Source: an uncultured Bacteroidales bacterium (GTDB lineage: Bacteria; Bacteroidota; Bacteroidia; Bacteroidales; P3). From it: a stretch of 44,977 nt of DNA. Position 1 is the stretch's first letter, and every line of letters begins with the position of its first letter. The notes below the pieces were generated by a model. That model made no database searches, was not told the origin of the DNA, and saw nothing but the letters and a program-made list of their open reading frames with translations. This document shows, in pieces, positions 32,377 to 41,074 of this stretch. The translations under genes were made by a program, and so were the position numbers. The DNA lies in contig CAMVMF010000023.1 in assembly GCA_947168515.1 (NCBI GenBank), positions 1 through 44,977 of the forward strand, read 5' to 3'.

Positions 32377-33720
32377 TTAGATGATGCCCTGAGCAACCAT
32401 AGCGTCAGCAACACGCATGAAACCAGCGAGGTTAGCACCCTTGACATAGTCGATGGTGCCGTCAGCCTTGCGGCCGTATTTCACGCACTGAGCATAGATG
32501 TTGTCCATGATGGCATGGAGGTTCTTGTCGACCTCTTCAGCAGTCCAGTTGCGGTGCTCGGCATTCTGGCAGATTTCAAGACCGGAGGTAGCAACACCAC
32601 CAGCGTTGACAGCCTTACCAGGACCGAAGGGGATACCGGCATTCTGGATAGCCTTGATAGCAGCGGGCTGAGAACCCATGTTGGAGATTTCGGCAACATA
32701 CTTCACGCCGTTAGCGATAAGCTGTTTTGCATCCTCTTCAGCGAGCTCGTTCTGGAAAGCGCTGGGGCAAGCGATGTCGCACTTGACGATCCAAGACTTC
32801 TTACCAGCGGTGAACTTGCACTGGCCGGGGAACTTGTCAGCCATATCCTGAACCTTGTTGCGGTTGGAAGCACGCATAACCAGCATATAGTCGATCATTT
32901 CCTTGGTGATACCATCGGGGATCTCGCAGACGCCGTCAGGACCGGAGATAGCGACAACCTTAGCGCCGAGTTCGACAGCCTTGGTAGCAGCACCCCAAGC
33001 AACATTACCGAAGCCGGAGAGGGTGATTTTCTTACCCTGCATGGTGTCGCCCTTTTCTTCGACCATGTGTTTCACATAGTACATGGCACCGAAACCGGTA
33101 GCTTCGGGACGGATGAGGGAGCCACCCCAGCCATAGCTCTTACCAGTGAGAGCGCCGGTGCTGTGCTCGCGAGCGAGTTTCTTGTACATACCGTACATAT
33201 AGCCAATTTCGCGGCCGCCAACGCCTACGTCACCAGCGGGGCTGTCCTGATCGGGACCGATATTGCGCCAGAGTTCATAGACAAAAGCCTGGCAGAAGCG
33301 CATGATTTCGGCATCGCTCTTTCCAACGGGGTCGAAATCAGCACCACCCTTACCACCGCCGAGAGGCAGCATGGTCAGGCTGTTCTTGAAGATCTGCTCG
33401 AAACCGAGGAACTTGAGCATGGACTCGTTCACCTTGGGGTGGAAACGGAGACCGCCCTTGTAAGCGCCGAGAGCGGCATTGTACTGCACACGATAACCGA
33501 GGTTAACCTGGGTCTTGCCCTGGTCGTCAACCCAAACAACGCGGAATTTGAAAATGCGGTCAGGCTCAACAAGACGCTCGACAATCTTAGCAGCCTCATA
33601 CTCAGGGTGCTTGTTATATTCTTCTTCAACAGTCTCCAAGACCTCGCGAACGGCCTGTAAGTACTCGTTTTCGCCCGGATGTTTGGCTTCCAGGTTAGCC
33701 ATAATTTCGTTTACTTTCAT
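32377..33720 (-). CDS. gdhA: NADP-type glutamate dehydrogenase
   Basis: This 447-residue hexameric enzyme interconverts glutamate with 2-oxoglutarate and ammonia and is a main ammonia-assimilation route in Bacteroidales. Substrate-binding and catalytic marks are KGGLRFH (K88), LPLGGGKGG (K124) and PAGDVGVGGRE (D164). The Rossmann domain has SGFGNVAWGAATK (about 235-247). Two segments differ from the GDH consensus: ACPSAFQNEL (317-326; usually ALPCATQNEL) and AEISNMGSQ (343-351; usually AEGANMPTT), suggesting a distinct clade rather than decay, because the rest is intact. Codon choice is strongly biased, consistent with high expression. It stands alone, with its own promoter and terminator. 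Confidence 0.96.
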   Translation of the reverse strand: MKVNEIMANLEAKHPGENEYLQAVREVLETVEEEYNKHPEYEAAKIVERLVEPDRIFKFRVVWVDDQGKTQVNLGYRVQYNAALGAYKGGLRFHPKVNESMLKFLGFEQIFKNSLTMLPLGGGKGGADFDPVGKSDAEIMRFCQAFVYELWRNIGPDQDSPAGDVGVGGREIGYMYGMYKKLAREHSTGALTGKSYGWGGSLIRPEATGFGAMYYVKHMVEEKGDTMQGKKITLSGFGNVAWGAATKAVELGAKVVAISGPDGVCEIPDGITKEMIDYMLVMRASNRNKVQDMADKFPGQCKFTAGKKSWIVKCDIACPSAFQNELAEEDAKQLIANGVKYVAEISNMGSQPAAIKAIQNAGIPFGPGKAVNAGGVATSGLEICQNAEHRNWTAEEVDKNLHAIMDNIYAQCVKYGRKADGTIDYVKGANLAGFMRVADAMVAQGII

Positions 33721-33765
33721 GATATTGAATGTTTTGTATTAAACAAGAGTTTTTTTTTGTGACAA

Positions 33766-33773
33766 CAAATGTA
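33766..33773 (-). promoter_or_regulatory. -7 box for gdhA
   Basis: TACATTTG on the minus strand fits TAnnTTTG, 46 nt upstream of the gdhA start. The upstream region is A/T only, without a clear TTTG. Confidence 0.55.
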
Positions 33774-33953
33774 CGACATTTATTTGATATAATAAAAATA
33801 TTTTTTAAAAAAAAGTATTTTCTCAAAGGAAAATACTATCATTGAAAGGTTTATTGAAAAAAATGTTTTTGGTGTTTTGCCGTAAGGGGGAGAATCGTAA
33901 CCCCTGAGCCGTTTTGCCACGATAGTGCCACAGGGGTTCGGCACATACAGAAC

Positions 33954-34763
33954 TTACATATAGCAAGTGTTCACAAAATTCAGTATTCGGGGGCGCAGAT
34001 AGTCTCTCTCTTCGAGATGCGACATATGTGCCACACCTTCCAAAAGGAGGATTTCGCCATGCTTGGCCTCCATGGCCTGAGCCAAGGCCAATTCGACTGG
34101 GATGCGGGGGTCGCTCTTGCCATAGACAAAAAGGATGGGTACCTCCAACTGCTGCAGGACGTGAATGCGGGATGGGCGCGTGGCCATGCCGCGTTGGGCC
34201 GCAATTATGCTCTCCATCTTGGTCTCTAGGCATTGGTCCTGGAGGTCTTTGATTTCTTGATTCATCTGCTGCCGTTTGGAGGGGTCGAAGAGCAGTGGGA
34301 CGAAATTGACCACATAGCTGGCACGGTTCTGAGCCACACGGTCGCAGGTCATCATTCGGCGTTCGATGGCGGCCTCGGTGTCAGCCAAAGCATGGGAATG
34401 GAGCAACCCAAGGCCACGAAGACGATGGGGATACAAGTCGGCATAAGCCAAAGCCACATAGCCTCCCATAGAGTGGCCTATGAGGACGCACTGTTCCACT
34501 CCTGCATCGTCGAGGACGGCTTTCACGGCGCGGGCCATCATGTCCATCGAGTGCACCTCGCCGAAACATTCGGAATAGCCGTGGCCAGGGAGGTCGATGG
34601 TGATGACATGCATTGAGCGTAGGTAAGAAAGAACATAGGAACTCCAAATGTCGAGATTCTGGAGATAGCCGTGGAGAAGCACCAACGTCTGTTCATGCTC
34701 CCTACCCTCGTCGCGGTAATGGAGCGTATGACCCTCAAAGACAATGGTTTTATGTTGTTCCAT
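33954..34763 (-). CDS. Alpha/beta hydrolase
   Basis: This 269-residue cytoplasmic protein has the alpha/beta-hydrolase fold of esterases and related enzymes. The oxyanion segment is LLHGYLQN (35-42), the nucleophile elbow GHSMGG, the acid VYGKSDPRIP and the histidine GVAHMSHLEE, so the Ser-Asp-His triad appears complete. There is no signal peptide. The substrate cannot be deduced; the family includes carboxylesterases and C-C hydrolases. It stands alone with a well-formed promoter and starts 30 nt after the -7 box. Confidence 0.9.
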   Translation of the reverse strand: MEQHKTIVFEGHTLHYRDEGREHEQTLVLLHGYLQNLDIWSSYVLSYLRSMHVITIDLPGHGYSECFGEVHSMDMMARAVKAVLDDAGVEQCVLIGHSMGGYVALAYADLYPHRLRGLGLLHSHALADTEAAIERRMMTCDRVAQNRASYVVNFVPLLFDPSKRQQMNQEIKDLQDQCLETKMESIIAAQRGMATRPSRIHVLQQLEVPILFVYGKSDPRIPVELALAQAMEAKHGEILLLEGVAHMSHLEERDYLRPRILNFVNTCYM

Positions 34764-35074
34764 ATAATTCCTATCGTACTACTTTACGAAGAGCAAAATT
34801 ACAATTTTTTTTGGTTGTGGCAAAAAAAATCACGCATTATTTAACAAAAAAACTCCCAAACACCTATAATTTAAACAATTAAAAAAATATTGCGAGGCAG
34901 GAGTTAGTATTTTGTATGTTCATTTTTTGGGGTTTAGCCAGAGGGAATAGGTCTATACAGCTTTTAGTGCAGGCAAAGACTCTGGCAGTATCTATATTGA
35001 TACTTTCAATTTCAAAGCGACTTTGGCGGACTCCCACGTTCATCTAAAGAGAATTTCCCAATTGGAAATCATCA
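34764..35074. other. Intergenic region downstream of the OmpA/PD40 gene
   Basis: This gap carries the hydrolase promoter at 34794-34824. The rest is AT-rich to 34890 and then of ordinary composition. A short palindrome CCAATTGG lies near 35057. I see no terminator with a T-run and no convincing small ORF. Confidence 0.5.
34794..34824 (-). promoter_or_regulatory. Bacteroidetes-type promoter for the alpha/beta hydrolase
   Basis: On the minus strand the -7 box TAATTTTG (34794-34801) and a -33 TTTG (34821-34824) are separated by exactly 19 nt, the same geometry as the rplU promoter at 93-123. Confidence 0.72.
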
Positions 35075-37858
35075 TTAAAAGGCTGTGAACCGGACTTCCA
35101 CCTCATTCTTTTTCAGACCCTTCTTAAAGTCTACATTGCCGTAGGCAGATAAGCGGATGCGCGATGGACTGACACCATATTCAACTAAAAATGAGCGAAC
35201 AGCCTGTGCCCGTTCCAAGGAAAGGTCGTAGCACGCTTGGTCGTTGGTTCCTTCAACCCGCACAGCCACTTCAATCTTGGAGATAGTACGCTGCTGCATA
35301 TAGTGGCCCAACATTCTCAGCTCGACTTCTCCCAAAGGCAATAAGCGGGCCGTGCCATCGTAAAAGCGCACCAAGGGCAGATTTATGGGTTCCTCCATGT
35401 CCTTCAGCTCTTCCCATGAATAGCTCCGCATTTTAAAGGGTTCCTGTACGGCGGTGGCCTCCTGTACATCTTTGCCTATAAACAATGTGGGCACATAGAA
35501 CCAGTCCGCCTCCACCATTACGGCATAGTCCTCTCCTTTGTAAAGGCGATAAGTCTGCACGGTATCGAGCTGGCGGTCGGTAAAGTGATGGGAGGTGCTT
35601 TGGGTGGAAAGCTCAGCCAACCGCGCATTGCGCAGCACTTCTATCACTGGTTCGAAATCCACCTGCACTGTGCGGTAGGCACTAGAGGTGTCGTGTTGGG
35701 TGGCGAAATAATAGGTCGCACTACGCTCACCATGGGGCGACATAGTGGTAAACACAATCTGCCGCTCGGATTTGCCAAAGGAGAGCGAAGTCTCGGCGAA
35801 GGCTCCATTGACATTGCGGCCCATATTAACCGGCTTGGTCCAATGGGTCCAGTCGTTGATGTCCTCACGTGTGGCACGATAGATGTCGCCATAGCCCAGC
35901 CCGCGAGCATCCGTTATGAAATAGAGGGTACGCATATTGCGGCTCAACAAAGGGCTCTGTTCGCAATAGGCACTATTGACACCAAAGCCCAGGTTCACCG
36001 CCTCGCCCCAACGTCCGCCGTTGCAAGGAAAGAAGTAAAGGTCTGTGGCCAGCTGGCGGTCGCCATGATAGTAGCTGCCCGACCGCTGTACATTATGGCC
36101 GCCGGGACGGTCCGAGGCAAGCAACAGGCCGCTGCCATCAGCCAACATAAAGGCATCTTTCTCGACATAAGGGGTATTGACAGGGGCCGGCAATGGGCCG
36201 TCGGCTATCCAAAGGGTGTCGTTGGCCACCCGTGCTGTCCAGATGTCGCCATCGATACCCAGCAACACACGGCGTCCGCTGTCATAGAAACCATACGGTG
36301 TGGGAGCAGCAGCAACACCCTGCACCCTCACCTCCACCGGGTTATTCCATCCAGCGTTCTTGCCATCCAGACGTTCGGCACAGCGCAGCGACGAATGTCC
36401 GCCATTGTGAGACAGGAAATAAATCTTGTTGCCATAGGGGCATACCACCACATTGGAGATACTGTCTCTACCATAGTAGGGCGATGCCACCGGACCACCA
36501 TGTCCTGAAAGCAGCTGCGAAAGCTCGGCATACTCTGCCTGATTCAGGTCTTCGAAACTGAGTTCGAACTTCTGCAGGCGCCGTAGGGCTTCGGCCCAGT
36601 TCTTGTGGGCAATGGGCTGCTGCAGGGTGCGCTGAAGGGCTACGAAAGCAGCCTTACGGCCTGTCAATAGCCTCACGACAGTGGTCATGGAATCGAGATT
36701 GGATTCGGCAAAAGGCTTGCTTAGGTCGTACTTGTCTACAAGGGCGGCCCGTTCCAAATCGGACTTGACGGTGTGGCCGAATGGGAAATCGGGATGAGCC
36801 TTGGCAAAGGCTTCGATGGGCTGGCGGTTGCCTTCCTCGGCATACCAGCTGTAATAAGTACTATAGATATTGGTGTATTCAGGGTCTAGCGGAAAGCGGG
36901 TGAGGTAGACCTGCACAGCCTCCTCCATTCGCTGGTCCACAATCATCGACCGTAGCCGCGCCATGGCACTGTCGGCCGAAGGATCGTCGGCATGGCTCTC
37001 CACATAGTCGGCCAGTTCCTCGGGGGTGGAGATGGTGGCCAGTTCGCTGTTGCGCAGCTCCTCTAAACGTGCAAGAGCCTCCATGTAGTCGTCGCCACGA
37101 GGGAAACGCTCCAAATAGGAAGAGTAAGCCTCTATGCTGTTGGCACGACAAGCAGCAGTGAAGGCCATGCGGCTTTTCTGGCGCATGGCAGCGTTTTGCA
37201 GTGTTTTGCTGTTGGGATAGAGGGCACTGGCCGAGTCGATTGCCCCTTCGGAGGTGAAAGTCGAAAAATAGCGGGGAGCCAGCTGGCCGAGACAAAGCTC
37301 GGCAGAGTCGGCCTGCGGGGTGTGGGGATATTGTTGGCTAAAGGCGTAGTAACCGCTGATGGTGTTCTCCTCCTTCACCTGGGCGAAAGTGGTGGACTGG
37401 GCTTTGGCACGAAGCCTACGGGTTAAATCTTTGTTATCGGGGAAGGCCTCCAGAAAGGCAGCCACCTCAAAAGGACGCATCTTGGAGAGATGGTTGCGGA
37501 CATACATTACCGCCTGTGCTTCGACGTCCTTTTTGGATTGGCGAAGCGTGGTGATAGTGACTCCCGCACGAATCAGTTTTTGCACTTCGCGATAGCGTTT
37601 CTTGTCTTGTACGGCCTGGGTGTACACCTCCTCGGCACGTTTGATATAGCCATAGGCTAATGGCAGATTGAACTGGGGATTGACAGGGTCGGAGAAGAAC
37701 TCGGCCATACTGATGAGGTTGTTCACATCATCGGGATTCTGCGAGTAGGCTTTATAAAGACTGACATACTGTTCTTGGTAGGGATCAGCCTGCGGGGTTT
37801 GACCGTACAGCGTCCCTGCCAAAAGCAGTGCCAAGAATAAGGGCAGGAGTTTTTGCAT
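35075..37858 (-). CDS. Large envelope protein: helical repeats, PD40 propeller and OmpA-like domain
   Basis: This 927-residue protein has a signal peptide (1-19, LAGTLYG). Residues about 25-450 are helical with TPR-like pairs. Residues about 455-720 look like a beta-propeller built from PD40/WD40-like blades (LSRNMRTLYFITDARGLGYG, then YRATREDINDWTHWTKPVN and a later FGKSERQIVFTT). A link region follows, then an OmpA-like peptidoglycan-binding domain at about 815-927 with the LSLERAQAVRSFLVEYGVS segment. The order TPR, PD40, OmpA recalls PorE of the P. gingivalis T9SS, but this protein is longer and lacks a visible lipobox, so the link is only suggestive. It follows the small secreted protein gene by 59 nt. 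Confidence 0.87.
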   Translation of the reverse strand: MQKLLPLFLALLLAGTLYGQTPQADPYQEQYVSLYKAYSQNPDDVNNLISMAEFFSDPVNPQFNLPLAYGYIKRAEEVYTQAVQDKKRYREVQKLIRAGVTITTLRQSKKDVEAQAVMYVRNHLSKMRPFEVAAFLEAFPDNKDLTRRLRAKAQSTTFAQVKEENTISGYYAFSQQYPHTPQADSAELCLGQLAPRYFSTFTSEGAIDSASALYPNSKTLQNAAMRQKSRMAFTAACRANSIEAYSSYLERFPRGDDYMEALARLEELRNSELATISTPEELADYVESHADDPSADSAMARLRSMIVDQRMEEAVQVYLTRFPLDPEYTNIYSTYYSWYAEEGNRQPIEAFAKAHPDFPFGHTVKSDLERAALVDKYDLSKPFAESNLDSMTTVVRLLTGRKAAFVALQRTLQQPIAHKNWAEALRRLQKFELSFEDLNQAEYAELSQLLSGHGGPVASPYYGRDSISNVVVCPYGNKIYFLSHNGGHSSLRCAERLDGKNAGWNNPVEVRVQGVAAAPTPYGFYDSGRRVLLGIDGDIWTARVANDTLWIADGPLPAPVNTPYVEKDAFMLADGSGLLLASDRPGGHNVQRSGSYYHGDRQLATDLYFFPCNGGRWGEAVNLGFGVNSAYCEQSPLLSRNMRTLYFITDARGLGYGDIYRATREDINDWTHWTKPVNMGRNVNGAFAETSLSFGKSERQIVFTTMSPHGERSATYYFATQHDTSSAYRTVQVDFEPVIEVLRNARLAELSTQSTSHHFTDRQLDTVQTYRLYKGEDYAVMVEADWFYVPTLFIGKDVQEATAVQEPFKMRSYSWEELKDMEEPINLPLVRFYDGTARLLPLGEVELRMLGHYMQQRTISKIEVAVRVEGTNDQACYDLSLERAQAVRSFLVEYGVSPSRIRLSAYGNVDFKKGLKKNEVEVRFTAF

Positions 37859-37917
37859 CTATAAAATCTGAATACTGGACTGTGTGTTATCTTGGAAGCG
37901 GGTCGAAGAGTCGCTCC

Positions 37918-38451
37918 TTAGAATTTCAAACTCTTGAGGATGGACTCGAATTCTTTCTCCATCAGTGGATAAGTGGCCCGGGTAGTCTCTAAGCGGAATT
38001 CGACAATGGTGTTCTGAACCTTGAAATAGACCATCCTAAACTGATAGTCTTTTTTGTCTTTGAGATTGGTGTAGGCACCAATATAGCCCATGCCGCCACT
38101 CTTGGGCAAGCCCAGCCCCTGGGTGTAGTCCGAGAGCGACTGGTAGGGCTCGCGGTTGTAGCGTTCAAAGACGAAGTCGTAGATGGGGGCGGTGTAGTTC
38201 TTGCGCACCACAATGCGCAGGAAAGGCAGGGTGGTGTCGCCTTTGGAGGCGATGGTCTTGGCATTGTAGAAATAAAGGAACTGTGTGGTATTGGCATCAA
38301 CGGTCTGAGTACTCAGGTACTTCCACTTGCTAGGGAAGGTATACTGAACCTTGGTACCAGGGATGGCCACCTGAGCTTGGGCCACGCCAGATAATGCCAG
38401 CAGCACCATGGCCACGACAAATAAACGGAATCTATTAAAAAACGTTTTCAT
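37918..38451 (-). CDS. Small secreted protein, PsbP/DUF1795-like size, unknown function
   Basis: This 177-residue protein has a signal peptide (1 to about 26, ending AQAQ) and a mature part of about 150 residues with alternating strands and helices: YTFPSKWKYLSTQTVD, later FRMVYFKVQNTIVEFRLETTR, and a final helix MEKEFESILKSLKF. This layout recalls the PsbP/MOG1-like fold of small periplasmic proteins that bind or cap others, but that is a guess from pattern alone. It lies between the glycosyltransferase (62-nt gap) and the OmpA/PD40 gene (59-nt gap), all in one direction, so it probably belongs to the same transcript. Confidence 0.78.
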   Translation of the reverse strand: MKTFFNRFRLFVVAMVLLALSGVAQAQVAIPGTKVQYTFPSKWKYLSTQTVDANTTQFLYFYNAKTIASKGDTTLPFLRIVVRKNYTAPIYDFVFERYNREPYQSLSDYTQGLGLPKSGGMGYIGAYTNLKDKKDYQFRMVYFKVQNTIVEFRLETTRATYPLMEKEFESILKSLKF

Positions 38452-38513
38452 ACTTTAGGGGTTTTTATTTTTTTGTCTACGGTGAGGCGGTGGTCAGCCC
38501 TTGTCAGCAGCAA

Positions 38514-39713
38514 TCACTCTTTGTCCAGAAGCTGCCTATAGAACTGAAGAAGCCGCCGTGTGAGGAGGGTGTTGTCGTATTCGTGCAAAATGAGGTCTAG
38601 GGCATTCCTGCCCACCTGGCTGCAGAAGTCGGGATGCTCGTCGCAACGCCGCAACTGCTCCACAAATTGCTCAGGGGTGTCGGCAATCAGCAAGTTCTTG
38701 TCATCGGTGTAGTTGATGCCCTCGGCTCCGATGCTAGTAGTCACAACCACTTTCCCGGCCGACAGGGCCTCGATGATTTTCACTCTGATGCCACTGCCAC
38801 TGAGCAGGGGGACCACGTTGATTTGTTTGGAGGCCATGAATGCCATAGCATCGGCAACTTCTCCCACAACGTGTACCCCCTCCATCTGGAGGTTGGTCAG
38901 CTCGTCCGGCATCTTGCGACCGGCCAAATAGAGGTTCCACTGAGGGATGGCTTGGTGCACCTTGGGCCACACTTTGTCCAAAAACCATCGCACCCCTTCC
39001 TGGTTTGGCATCCAATCCATGGAGCCCAGATGATAAAGCGAGTGGGGCTCCACCGGCACGTCGGCTATATTGGCGGGCTGAACACCAAAGGGAATGGCGA
39101 CAATGGGCTTGCGGCAGCCTAACTGGCGCAGGAGGGCGGCATCTTTGTCGGTGATGGGTATAATGCCGTCGTAGTCGTTGAGGTGGTCGCACTCATAGGC
39201 CCGCAGGGTCAGGGAGAGATGTTTCAGGTAAGAACGTTTCACCGGGTTGCGCTCGCTCTTGGCCACACGCTGCCAAATGAGGTGTTCCACGTTGTGGGCA
39301 CGCAGAAAGACACGCGCCTGACTGTACTTGCGAATAAGGGGAAGATAGGGGGTGAGGAAAATGCTTTCGACATGGATGATATCGAACTGTTCCTCCTGCA
39401 GGACGGCCTTGAGTCTGGCGGAGAACTCTTTGCTGATGAAACGCTTCACATGGTATGACTCGCCGCAAAGCCATGAGACCCCCGCATCGATGAGGTGGAT
39501 GCCCAAGTCGATATGCACGGCCTCAAAATGGGTAGCCGCAATATAGTCTTCGGACATGCGGCTACCGAGTACAGGATGTTTGTCGCTACAGACCGCTAGA
39601 ACGCGGACCTGGCAACCCTCAGCAAGCAGCCCCTGGGTGATGCTGTTCATCGCCAAGGTTCCGCCGTCAACAGGGGGATAAGGGGGCTTGTTGCAGAGCT
39701 GAAGAATTTTCAC
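38514..39713 (-). CDS. GT4 family glycosyltransferase
   Basis: This 399-residue protein has the GT-B fold of family 4 retaining glycosyltransferases. The N-lobe opens with KILQLCNKPPYPPVDGGTLA (about 2-21), the usual glycine-rich acceptor-side loop. The C-lobe has LGSMDWMPNQEGVRWFLD and the nucleotide-sugar binding segment PLLSGSGIRVKIIEALSAGK with its glutamate, followed by TTSIGAEGI. It has no signal peptide and would act on the cytoplasmic side, adding a sugar to a lipid-linked glycan or exopolysaccharide. Donor and acceptor are unknown; no polysaccharide locus surrounds it. It follows the YitT gene by 13 nt. Confidence 0.92.
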   Translation of the reverse strand: MKILQLCNKPPYPPVDGGTLAMNSITQGLLAEGCQVRVLAVCSDKHPVLGSRMSEDYIAATHFEAVHIDLGIHLIDAGVSWLCGESYHVKRFISKEFSARLKAVLQEEQFDIIHVESIFLTPYLPLIRKYSQARVFLRAHNVEHLIWQRVAKSERNPVKRSYLKHLSLTLRAYECDHLNDYDGIIPITDKDAALLRQLGCRKPIVAIPFGVQPANIADVPVEPHSLYHLGSMDWMPNQEGVRWFLDKVWPKVHQAIPQWNLYLAGRKMPDELTNLQMEGVHVVGEVADAMAFMASKQINVVPLLSGSGIRVKIIEALSAGKVVVTTSIGAEGINYTDDKNLLIADTPEQFVEQLRRCDEHPDFCSQVGRNALDLILHEYDNTLLTRRLLQFYRQLLDKE

Positions 39714-39726
39714 TAGAGAGGACTAT

Positions 39727-40671
39727 TTATTCCGTGGGGAGCGACTTGAAGCCTTTGCCCATAATCTCGGAGCTGTCGATAACATTCACGAAAGCGGTGG
39801 GGTCAAGACGACGGAGATTGGTACGCAGCTTAACGAAGTCGGTACGCTCCATGGTGACGTAAATAATCTTGCGCTCGGTACCATTGTAGAGTCCTTCACC
39901 GGTGATGCAGGTGCCACCGCGGTGAAGTTCGTTGAGGATATAGTCGCGCACCGTGTCGGCCCTATCGGTCACGATGAGAGCAGTCTTATAGCTCTTGGTG
40001 CCGTCGACCACGAGGTCGATGACCTTGCCCTCGATGAAGATGACGATAATGGAATAGATGGGCAGCCGGATGTCGCCAAAGGCAATGAGGGTGCTCAGGG
40101 TAATGCAGCCGTCGACAATGGTAACCAAGGTGCCAAGGCTGATTTTGGTGTACTTGTGCAGGATCATACTGATGATATCAGATCCGCCGCTGGTGGCGCC
40201 ACTGCGGAATATCATGCCGATGGCCACACCGTAAATAAGGCCTGCGACAACAGTGTTGAGAAAATAGTCTGGCACGAACCACATACCGTCGTGTGTCTGC
40301 ACCATAGAGAGGCCCTCGATGGCATCAGCGACTATAGGACCTTCGTGGATGACGGGATTGTAGCCCCAGAACCAACTCTCGATGGCATAGGTAAAGCCAA
40401 AGATGAGGAAAGTGGAGATGATGGTCTTAAGGCCGAACTTGGGACCGAGAATCCAGGTGCCGATAATCAGCAGCGGCACATCCATACAGATGGCCCACAC
40501 TGAAATTTTGCCACCCCACAAGGTGCTGAAGACATTGGAGAGACCATAGGTGCCTCCTGGGGCCATCATATAGGGGTTGACGAACATCACATCGCCTGCG
40601 GCGAAGAGAGCGCTACCCAAGATAAGCAGTAAATAGGAGATAACCTCTTTCTTGAAATTACTTTTTTCCAT
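39727..40671 (-). CDS. YitT family membrane protein with DUF2179 domain
   Basis: This 314-residue protein has an N-terminal membrane domain of about five or six helices (residues 10-215) with the family segments APGGTYGLSNVFSTL and FRSGATSGGSDIISMILHKY, then a soluble C-terminal DUF2179 domain (about 228-305) with YNGTERKIIYVTMERTDFVKL. Members are thought to be transporters or regulators in the inner membrane, but no substrate is established. It is the first gene of a four-gene minus-strand run (YitT, GT4, small secreted protein, OmpA/PD40). Its leader has two copies of GTTTATAAA and a -7 box. Confidence 0.93.
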   Translation of the reverse strand: MEKSNFKKEVISYLLLILGSALFAAGDVMFVNPYMMAPGGTYGLSNVFSTLWGGKISVWAICMDVPLLIIGTWILGPKFGLKTIISTFLIFGFTYAIESWFWGYNPVIHEGPIVADAIEGLSMVQTHDGMWFVPDYFLNTVVAGLIYGVAIGMIFRSGATSGGSDIISMILHKYTKISLGTLVTIVDGCITLSTLIAFGDIRLPIYSIIVIFIEGKVIDLVVDGTKSYKTALIVTDRADTVRDYILNELHRGGTCITGEGLYNGTERKIIYVTMERTDFVKLRTNLRRLDPTAFVNVIDSSEIMGKGFKSLPTE

Positions 40672-40707
40672 TCGTCCGATATGAATTTTAATACTTTATA
40701 GTTTGAT

Positions 40708-40737
40708 GTTTATAAAAACTATGTTATTGTTTATAAA
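40708..40737. repeat. Two direct GTTTATAAA sites 21 bp apart in the YitT leader
   Basis: GTTTATAAA occurs at 40708-40716 and 40729-40737, two helical turns apart, between the -7 box and the start codon. The inner TTTATAAA is palindromic. It is operator-like, but in AT-rich DNA it may be chance. Confidence 0.4.
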
Positions 40738-40774
40738 CTTATTATATGTCGCAATGCGCAATAAGATAAGATTG

Positions 40775-40782
40775 CAAAGTTA
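40775..40782 (-). promoter_or_regulatory. -7 box for the YitT operon
   Basis: TAACTTTG followed by CAA on the minus strand fits TAnnTTTG; it gives a leader of about 100 nt. No clear -33 element. Confidence 0.55.
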
Positions 40783-40965
40783 CAAAATAATTTTTATATG
40801 AAAGGATAGTGAAACAAATAATCAAAACGAGGGATGAATTTGAGAGTGCCGCATTGCAAGGTACATACAAATGAAAACCTGTCAAGTGCCTATGGTGTGT
40901 GACTATTGGGTACAGCGTTATTCAAGACTGGTGGATTTTTTTTCACATGAATGGATTTTTTTGTT

Positions 40966-40973
40966 TATTTTTG
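40966..40973 (+). promoter_or_regulatory. -7 box for the MFS transporter gene
   Basis: TATTTTTG followed by CA on the plus strand, 101 nt upstream of the ATG at 41075. The upstream region is T-rich without a clean TTTG at the standard distance. Confidence 0.55.
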
Positions 40974-41074
40974 CAGACGAAAAGAACAGGTGTTGTTTCA
41001 GTCCAACTACTTGCTTTTCCGCTTGGTAGAGCGGAGCACTCCACAATCTTTTATTAACTAAAAACGTGTACAAC

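Larger units (their letters stand above)
40672..41074. other. Divergent promoter region between YitT and MFS genes
   Basis: This 403-nt region carries the YitT -7 box (40775-40782), the duplicated GTTTATAAA (40708-40737), the MFS -7 box (40966-40973) and a small hairpin TCCGCT/AGCGGA (41018-41035) in the MFS leader. The stretch 40800-40950 shows nothing I can name. Confidence 0.6.

Noticed and set aside
32257..33660. A 467-codon open frame on the strand opposite gdhA
   Set aside because: It spans nearly all of gdhA in antisense; strong codon bias of a highly expressed gene suppresses stop codons on the other strand. The product is repetitive and has no family resemblance.
33899..33938. 8-bp inverted repeat AACCCCTG/CAGGGGTT downstream of the hydrolase
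   Set aside because: The loop is long (24 nt) and no T-run follows on either strand, so I do not call it a terminator.
41018..41042. tRNA D-arm-like sequence TTGGTAGAGC in the MFS leader
   Set aside because: No acceptor, anticodon or T arm follows at the right distances; it forms a simple hairpin instead.
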